Source of the DNA: Clostridia bacterium
Lineage (GTDB): Bacteria > Bacillota > Clostridia > UMGS1883 > UMGS1540
Reading direction: 5' to 3'
DNA length: 64,000 nt
Assembly (NCBI GenBank): GCA_017450025.1
Contig: JAFSYJ010000039.1
Span: forward strand, 150,681 to 214,680
Shown: piece by piece, positions 58,674 through 64,000 of the stretch
How positions within the stretch are numbered: position 1 is the first letter of the stretch
How the letters are laid out: the number at the start of each line of letters is the position of its first letter
Translations under genes and position numbers: made by a program
Notes under the pieces: model-generated
Databases searched by the model: none
What the model was told of the DNA's origin: nothing
Seen by the model: only the letters and a program-made list of their open reading frames with translations

Positions 58674-60362
58674 TTACCTCTTTAACCTGGACCTTTTTAT
58701 ATCTATCACCTGAAATTGCGGTGTAATGTTGCCTTGATATTCGTTTATGTCGAGCGTTGCGGCGATGTCTATGATGTCGCCTTCCCCGAGCGTGTCAATA
58801 AGCGCGCCAAATCCAAAGCCGATGGCAGAAAATATGTTGCCGCGCTTTAAAAAGCGGAGCATAAGATGCCTGCCGTCGCGCGTTTGGCGAAGCGCCGTTA
58901 TCTGTGCGCCCATAACGGCAAATACGGGCTTGCGGTTGCCCTCGCCAAAGGGTTCTAAAAGCGCCTGCTCGTCGCAAAGCTGCAGGAGGCTTGTCTCGCA
59001 CGAGATAGCGCAGTCTATGTAAAGCTTTGGGATAAGGTCGTCGGGCTTCATAGTTTTGTCGGCGTATTCGTTTATAATGCGGTCAAATTCGGGGATATTT
59101 TCTTCCTTTACCGTTAGTCCTGCCGCCTTTTCGTGACCGCCGAACTTAATAAGCGAGTCCTTTGCATATGTCAACGCGTCGTATAGGTTAAACCCCTGAA
59201 CCGCTCTGCCCGAGCCTTTGCCTTCGCCGTCCTTGAGTGAAATAAGGATAACGCTCTTGTGGTAGAGCTCGGCAATTCTCGACGCTGCGATACCGATAAC
59301 GCCTGCGTGCCAGCCCTCGCCTGCGAGTACAAGCACCTTTTTGCCGTCTGCGCCCTTTATCTGCTCGGAGGCTTCTTTTAAAACGGCGTCACCCAGCTCC
59401 TTGCGCCGCGCGTTTGCCTGTTCCAGCTCCTGCGCTATCCTGCGTGCCGTGCCTGCGTCTTTCACCTTTAAAAGCTCCAGCGCGAGATATGCGTTGTTGA
59501 GCCTGCCTGCGGCGTTTATTCTCGGCGCTATCATAAATGCCGCCTGATACGAATTTACGCCCGCCTTGTTAAGCCCCGAAGCCTTTGCAAGCTCGTCAAA
59601 CCACGGAACAGACTCGGTGCGCAGTTTTTTAAGTCCTTCGCACACAAGCGTTCTGTTTTCGCCCGACAGCGGAACTACATCTGCAAGCGTCGCCATAGCG
59701 ACATACTCTCCCCAAGCCTTAAGGCACGCGCCCGAGTCGCCCTCCATAGCGCAGATAAGCTTAAACGCCACACCTGCGCCTGCCAGCATCTTAAAAGGAT
59801 ACCCGCAGTCGCGCCTTTTTGGGTTTATCACGGCGCAGGCGTCAGGTATATTGTCACCGCACTCGTGGTGGTCTGTAATTATCATATCTATTCCGAGTTC
59901 TTTGGCAAGCTCCGCCTCAAAGACGGCGGAGATACCCGTGTCAACTGTCAAAATAATATCCGCGCCGCCTTCTGCTATTTTGCGCACGGCGTCGGCGTTT
60001 ACGCCGTAGCCCTCGCCCTCGCGCGACGGAATATACACATCACACTCTATACCCTTTGCGGCAAAATACCCGTACATCATGGCAGAGCTCGAAACACCGT
60101 CGGCGTCGTAATCGCCGTAAATGCAGATTTTTTCGCGGTTTTCGATTGCTCTTTTGAGCCTTTCCGTACCCTTTGCCATATCCGCCATCAAAAACGGGTC
60201 GTGCAAAACCGAAGGGTGCAAAAATTCTTCCGCATTATCGGCGTTAATGCCGCGGTTGAGCATAGCCATACTGATAGCAGGCGATATTTTAAGCCGCCTG
60301 CTCAAACTGAGCAAAGCGTCTTTGTCGTAATTTTCACTTAAAAAAATCCATTGTTTTTCCAT
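58674..60362 (-). CDS. recJ: Single-stranded-DNA-specific exonuclease RecJ
   Basis: 562 residues. DHH motifs: ICIYGDYDADGVSSSAMM (~78-95), VDTGISAV, TDHHECGD, and the DHHA1 region with KFGGHEKAAGLTV. It degrades 5' single-stranded ends in repair. The length is near the usual one for Clostridia. Stop and relA start are close, implying one transcript. Confidence 0.95.
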   Translation of the reverse strand: MEKQWIFLSENYDKDALLSLSRRLKISPAISMAMLNRGINADNAEEFLHPSVLHDPFLMADMAKGTERLKRAIENREKICIYGDYDADGVSSSAMMYGYFAAKGIECDVYIPSREGEGYGVNADAVRKIAEGGADIILTVDTGISAVFEAELAKELGIDMIITDHHECGDNIPDACAVINPKRRDCGYPFKMLAGAGVAFKLICAMEGDSGACLKAWGEYVAMATLADVVPLSGENRTLVCEGLKKLRTESVPWFDELAKASGLNKAGVNSYQAAFMIAPRINAAGRLNNAYLALELLKVKDAGTARRIAQELEQANARRKELGDAVLKEASEQIKGADGKKVLVLAGEGWHAGVIGIAASRIAELYHKSVILISLKDGEGKGSGRAVQGFNLYDALTYAKDSLIKFGGHEKAAGLTVKEENIPEFDRIINEYADKTMKPDDLIPKLYIDCAISCETSLLQLCDEQALLEPFGEGNRKPVFAVMGAQITALRQTRDGRHLMLRFLKRGNIFSAIGFGFGALIDTLGEGDIIDIAATLDINEYQGNITPQFQVIDIKRSRLKR

Positions 60363-60433
60363 AATAATCCCTCAATCATATAATTTTATCATAAATTGTA
60401 CAAAAAAACAATACGGAAAATCAAAACAAGACA

Positions 60434-60468
60434 TAAAAAAAGTGCAGACACATCTGCACGCTTTTTTA
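60434..60468 (-). terminator. Terminator after the 79-residue gene
   Basis: AAAAAAGTGCAGA-CACA-TCTGCACGCTTTTTT, bidirectional, overlapping the last codon area of the gene at 60466. Confidence 0.8.
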
Positions 60469-60705
60469 ACCGAAATCATGCCTGAATCCGAAATCCAATC
60501 TGTATTTTTCAAATATACAGACTATTTCCTCAACGGCATCAAAGTCAGATAAATCATCGTTTGCAATCACTCCCTGAATCTCTCGCAGAGCCTTAATTGC
60601 CGTTGTTTCGGCAATTTCGTCAGGGTCTATTCCGATGTCGCCTATTTTTAAATTTATCAAATCCGTTATACAGCCCTTTAACAGCTCCAATTTAATTTCC
60701 GCCAT
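60466..60705 (-). CDS. Small acidic helical protein, 79 aa
   Basis: ATG at 60705 after GGGAGGA (a longer frame to 60774 is not supported). Residues such as LLKGCITDLINLKIGDIGID and DFDAVEEIVCIFEKYRLDFG suggest a helical single domain. I do not recognise the family. Close to the two hairpin elements at 60777 and 60996. Confidence 0.65.
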   Translation of the reverse strand: MAEIKLELLKGCITDLINLKIGDIGIDPDEIAETTAIKALREIQGVIANDDLSDFDAVEEIVCIFEKYRLDFGFRHDFG

Positions 60706-60776
60706 AATTTTCCTCCCTAAAATCAAAAAATGCGTCGGACAAAGCCGACGCACCGCAATACGCAGCTTTGACAACT

Positions 60777-60890
60777 ATTGCAACATAGATCATAAAGTCA
60801 ATTCGGATAGGACTTATGACATCAAAGCTAACATTATTGCCAATGTTAGCCTAACCAAATTAACTTTACAATATTAATCTATGTTGCAAT
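60777..60890. repeat. Long hairpin element, 114 bp (MITE-like or structured RNA)
   Basis: ATTGCAACATAGAT (60777-60790) and ATCTATGTTGCAAT (60877-60890) are perfect inverted ends. Pairing continues inward (AAAGTCAATTCGGATAGG with CCTAACCAAATTAACTTT). A GCTAACATT-ATTGCC-AATGTTAGC hairpin stands in the middle. Confidence 0.75.
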
Positions 60891-60995
60891 TATAATATAA
60901 CACAGATTTTTTAAAAACACAACATTTTTTTATCCTAAAATTAAAAAATGCGCCAACCAAAGTCAGCGCACGAAAAACGCCGATTTCAGTTGATC

Positions 60996-61142
60996 GCCAA
61001 AAGAACTGAATATGAGAATAATTACCGCACGCAAAATACAGTATTTTTCATACAATTTAATCGGCATTTTTACCAATGTTTATTTGTATAAAAAAAACTA
61101 TATTATTTGCGTGTTTCCTAACCCATATTAAGTTCTTTTGGC
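60996..61142. repeat. Second long hairpin element, 147 bp
   Basis: GCCAAAAGAACT (60996-61007) and AGTTCTTTTGGC (61131-61142) are perfect inverted ends; pairing goes inward through AATATG/CATATT and CACGCAAAATA/TATTATTTGCGTG. Different sequence from the first element. Confidence 0.7.
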
Positions 61143-61192
61143 AACATAATTTTACCATATTTTGGAAGTTTTGTCAATCGTTTTTTTATTCC

Positions 61193-61221
61193 TTGCAATA
61201 ATTTCAAAAATATGGTATTAT
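61193..61221 (+). promoter_or_regulatory. Promoter of the flavodiiron gene
   Basis: TTGCAA (61193-61198) and TATTAT (61216-61221), spacer 17 bp. Confidence 0.6.
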
Positions 61222-61253
61222 GTAAATATCTGATAAGAAAGGACTGCAATACT

Positions 61254-63047
61254 ATGAAAATAACAAACGACATCACCTACATCGGCGTAAACGACCACTC
61301 TATCGACCTTTTTGAGGGGCAGTACGATGTCTCAAACGGAATGGCGTACAACTCGTATGTTATAACGGATAAAAAAATCGCCGTTTTCGACACGGTTGAC
61401 GCGCGCTTCGGTCACGAATGGCTCGATAATATCGATAAGGCAATCTCTCCGCGCAAGCCCGATTACCTTATCGTTCAGCATATGGAGCCCGACCACTCCG
61501 CAAATATCGCAAACTTTATGAGGAACTACCCGAACGCTACCGTTGTATCGTCGGAAAAGGCGTTTGCAATGATGCAAAACTTTTTCGGCACGGACTATGA
61601 GGACAGACGCATCGTTGTCGGCGAGGGCGACACGCTTGAGCTCGGCGCGCATACTCTGACATTTGTAACAGCTCCGATGGTGCATTGGCCCGAGGTTATC
61701 GTGACTTATGACAGCCGTGACAAGGTGCTGTTCTCGGCTGACGGCTTCGGCAAGTTCGGCGCGCTTGACGCTGATGAGGACTGGGCGTGTGAAGCAAGAC
61801 GCTATTACTTCGGTATTGTCGGCAAGTACGGTGCACAGGTGCAGGCGCTTCTCAAAAAGGCGGCAGGTCTCGAAATCGAAAAAATCTGCCCACTCCACGG
61901 CCCTATCCTTACGGAAAACCTCGGTTATTACCTCAATTTATATAATATCTGGTCGTCGTACGGCGTGGAGTCCGAGGGCATAATGATAGCTTACACTTCG
62001 GTTTACGGCAACACAAAAAAGGCAGTTGAGATACTTTCGGAAAAGCTCAAATCCCTCGGCTGCCCAAAGGTCGCAGTAACCGACCTCGCGCGCGACGATA
62101 TGGCAGAAGCCGTTGAGGACGCGTTCCGCTACGGCAAGATAGTGCTTGCTACGACGACATATAACGCGGAGATATTCCCGTTTATGCGCGAATTTATAAA
62201 CCACCTCACGGAACGCGGCTATAAGAACCGCACCGTCGCGTTTATCGAGAACGGCTCGTGGGCTCCGATGGCGGAGAGAACGATGCGCAAAATGCTTGAG
62301 GGTATGAAGAATTTGCATATTCTTGATAAGGCAGTTCATATCAAGTCTGCGTTAAACGAAGAATCAAAGGCGGAAATCGACGCGCTCGCAGAGGAGCTTT
62401 GTCAGGACTACATCGCCCAGAGCGGCGAAACAGCCGACAAGAACGACCTCACCGCGCTTTTCAATATTGGCTACGGTCTGTATGTTGTAACATCAAACGA
62501 CGGCAAAAAGGACAACGGACTTATCGTTAACACCGTAACGCAGGTCACGAACTCGCCAAACCGCATCGCAGTTACGATAAATAAAGAAAACTACTCGCAC
62601 CATGTAATCAAAAATTCGGGCATAATGAATATAAACTGCCTGTCAGTTGAAGCTCCGTTTTCTGTTTTTGAGAACTTCGGATTCCAGAGCGGCAGAAACG
62701 CCGATAAATTCGCGTCAATAAAGCCTTTGCGCTCGGATAACGGGCTTGCGTTCCTGCCGAGATATATCAATTCGTTTATGTCGCTCAAGGTCGAACAGTA
62801 CATAGACCTTGACACACACGGAATGTTCATCTGCTCCGTAACGGAATCGCGCGTTATGTCAAAGGAAGACACAATGACCTACACATACTATCAGAAGTAT
62901 GTTAAGCCAAAGCCCGAAACCGAAGGCAAAAAAGGCTTTGTATGTAAGGTATGCGGATATGTTTATGAGGGCGATAAACTGCCCGATGATTTCATCTGCC
63001 CGCTTTGCAAACACGGCGTCGCCGATTTTGAACCTGTCGGGATGTAA
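61254..63047 (+). CDS. Four-domain flavodiiron protein (MBL, flavodoxin, flavin reductase, rubredoxin)
   Basis: 597 residues. Metallo-beta-lactamase-like diiron domain (~1-250; HMEPDHSANI, VHWPEVIV), flavodoxin (~255-395; AYTSVYGNTKKAVEIL), flavin-reductase-like domain (~405-555; NGLIVNTVTQVTNSPNRIAV), and a C-terminal rubredoxin with FVCKVCGYVYEG and FICPLCKHG. Such fusions reduce O2 (or NO) to water using electrons carried in one chain. Protects anaerobes. ATG 61254 is after AAAGGA. Own promoter. Confidence 0.93.
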   Translation: MKITNDITYIGVNDHSIDLFEGQYDVSNGMAYNSYVITDKKIAVFDTVDARFGHEWLDNIDKAISPRKPDYLIVQHMEPDHSANIANFMRNYPNATVVSSEKAFAMMQNFFGTDYEDRRIVVGEGDTLELGAHTLTFVTAPMVHWPEVIVTYDSRDKVLFSADGFGKFGALDADEDWACEARRYYFGIVGKYGAQVQALLKKAAGLEIEKICPLHGPILTENLGYYLNLYNIWSSYGVESEGIMIAYTSVYGNTKKAVEILSEKLKSLGCPKVAVTDLARDDMAEAVEDAFRYGKIVLATTTYNAEIFPFMREFINHLTERGYKNRTVAFIENGSWAPMAERTMRKMLEGMKNLHILDKAVHIKSALNEESKAEIDALAEELCQDYIAQSGETADKNDLTALFNIGYGLYVVTSNDGKKDNGLIVNTVTQVTNSPNRIAVTINKENYSHHVIKNSGIMNINCLSVEAPFSVFENFGFQSGRNADKFASIKPLRSDNGLAFLPRYINSFMSLKVEQYIDLDTHGMFICSVTESRVMSKEDTMTYTYYQKYVKPKPETEGKKGFVCKVCGYVYEGDKLPDDFICPLCKHGVADFEPVGM

Positions 63048-63155
63048 AAAAGTAATGAACAGTGAATAATAAATAATGAATAATTGATGTGCAAAATCGC
63101 GGGGCGATTTTGTACCTAACCTATTCACTATTCACTATTACTTATTACCTCAATA
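63048..63155. repeat. Family-1 repeat copy, complete
   Basis: AAGTAATGAACAGTGAATAA, AATAATTGATGTGCAAAATC, CGATTTTGTACC and CTATTCACTATTCACTATTA. Hairpin core AAAATCGC/GCGATTTT. Confidence 0.8.
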
Positions 63156-63176
63156 CAGACCGTTTGGAGGAATTTT

Positions 63177-64000
63177 ATGGAAGCCAAAAGAAGCAGTTTT
63201 ACAGGCAAAATCGGATTTATCCTTGCCGCGGCAGGCTCTGCGGTCGGTCTCGGCAATATATGGCGCTTTCCGTACCTTGCTGCAAAATACGGCGGCGGAA
63301 TATTTCTGCTCGTGTATCTTATTCTTGCCGTAACATTCGGCTTTGCGCTTATGATAGCGGAGATATCAATAGGAAGAAAAACAGGCGTCAGCGGTATCAA
63401 GGCGTTCGGTATGCTCAGTAAAAACTGGAGGTTTGCAGGTATTTTTGCCGCGATAGTTCCGATGATAATACTGCCGTACTATTCCGTAATAGGCGGCTGG
63501 GTAACAAAGTACTTTGTCACATTTGTCACAGGCGGAATGACTAACGCCGCAGACGATGCGTTTTTCGGCACATTCATTTCAGGCGTCACCGAGCCGCTTT
63601 TGTGGTTTGCGCTGTTCCTTTTCCTCACCGCCGTTGTCGTATTCTTCGGGGTGGAAAAGGGCATCGAAAAGGCGAGTAAGGTTCTGATGCCCGTACTTGT
63701 TGTTTTGTCGCTGTTTATCGCAGTATATTCTCTTTTTATCGACGGAGCTCTCGAAGGCGTCAAGTATTACTTTGTGCCTGATTTTTCCAAATTCTCGTCG
63801 GGCACGGTGCTTGCGGCAATGGGGCAGCTTTTTTATTCGATGTCTCTTGCGATGGGAATTATGATAACCTACGGCTCGTATATGCCAAAGGAGACAAGCA
63901 TCGAAAAGTCCGTGCGCCATATCGAGATTTTTGACACGGGGATAGCCTTTATCGCGGGGCTAATGATAATTCCGCCGATTTTTGCGGTCGGAACGCCCGA
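63177..64000 (+). CDS. Sodium-dependent transporter of the SNF/NSS family (partial, runs off window)
   Basis: ATG at 63177 after TGGAGGA; 274 codons before the window ends. The first membrane segment holds GSAVGLGNIWRFPYL, the sodium and substrate binding motif of the neurotransmitter:sodium symporter family, and several more helices follow (e.g. VPMIILPYYSVIGGWVTKYF). It imports amino acids or similar solutes with sodium. The substrate is unknown. The gene is directly downstream of the family-1 repeat. Confidence 0.9.
   Translation, partial: MEAKRSSFTGKIGFILAAAGSAVGLGNIWRFPYLAAKYGGGIFLLVYLILAVTFGFALMIAEISIGRKTGVSGIKAFGMLSKNWRFAGIFAAIVPMIILPYYSVIGGWVTKYFVTFVTGGMTNAADDAFFGTFISGVTEPLLWFALFLFLTAVVVFFGVEKGIEKASKVLMPVLVVLSLFIAVYSLFIDGALEGVKYYFVPDFSKFSSGTVLAAMGQLFYSMSLAMGIMITYGSYMPKETSIEKSVRHIEIFDTGIAFIAGLMIIPPIFAVGTP

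Overview
The window comes from an endospore-forming, Gram-positive Clostridia-type chromosome. The evidence is spoIVA, a spoVAE-like gene, strong AGGAGG ribosome sites and TTGACA-N17-TATAAT promoters. An Oscillospirales or Eubacteriales relative is my inference. Host genes are moderately GC-rich; one inserted block is visibly AT-rich.

Layout. 1-6.9 kb is host: start of a possible GT36/GH94-type gene, a PP2C-like membrane protein, dut, a HAD phosphatase, a Cys-rich protein, spoIVA, and a divergent XRE regulator / SLOG-like pair. 6.93-26.6 kb is a tandem insertion at the 3' end of lysS. Three 30-bp copies of the lysS end (6930, 8720, 26582) bound two elements. The first holds a Fic-family gene. 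The second is an AT-rich siphophage remnant: a truncated tape measure, tail-tip and baseplate genes, a moron, a complete diversity-generating retroelement (DGR), an amidase, holin-like proteins and an unknown three-gene operon with its own leader RNA. 26.6-30.5 kb is host: lysS, spoVAE-like, a CDF transporter, a TSCPD protein and tspO. 30.5-43.2 kb is a compact, minus-strand podovirus-like cluster running from small terminase to holin and amidase. All its genes look intact, the composition is host-like, and it has no integrase, repressor or replication genes; it may be domesticated. 43.2-48.1 kb is repeat-rich, with an ImmA-like protease and a family of small lipoproteins. 48.1-49.7 kb is a short phage early-region fragment. 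49.7-51.3 kb is a second XRE/SLOG pair between 82-bp direct repeats. 51.3-64 kb is host: radA, a nucleoside kinase, hemZ, an MBL hydrolase, relA/spoT, recJ, a four-domain flavodiiron protein, and the start of a sodium-dependent transporter.

How the parts work together. In the DGR, the reverse transcriptase (19846) and Avd-like protein (19044) would copy the template repeat (19562-19671) with errors at adenines and write the product into the variable repeat (18758-18867) at the 3' end of a phage surface protein. The two repeats align over 110 bp without gaps, and 17 of 20 differences fall at template adenines. The siphophage remnant has no head genes, and the podovirus-like cluster has head genes but no tail tube or tape measure. 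Neither is a complete phage here.

Intergenic DNA carries at least three dispersed repeat families: an AT-rich family with an AAATCGC/GCGATTT hairpin, a CAAGGGGACGGTTCT family, and a GGCTTGTTAAA-bounded element. Copies of the first lie inside the podovirus-like cluster, which suggests long residence.
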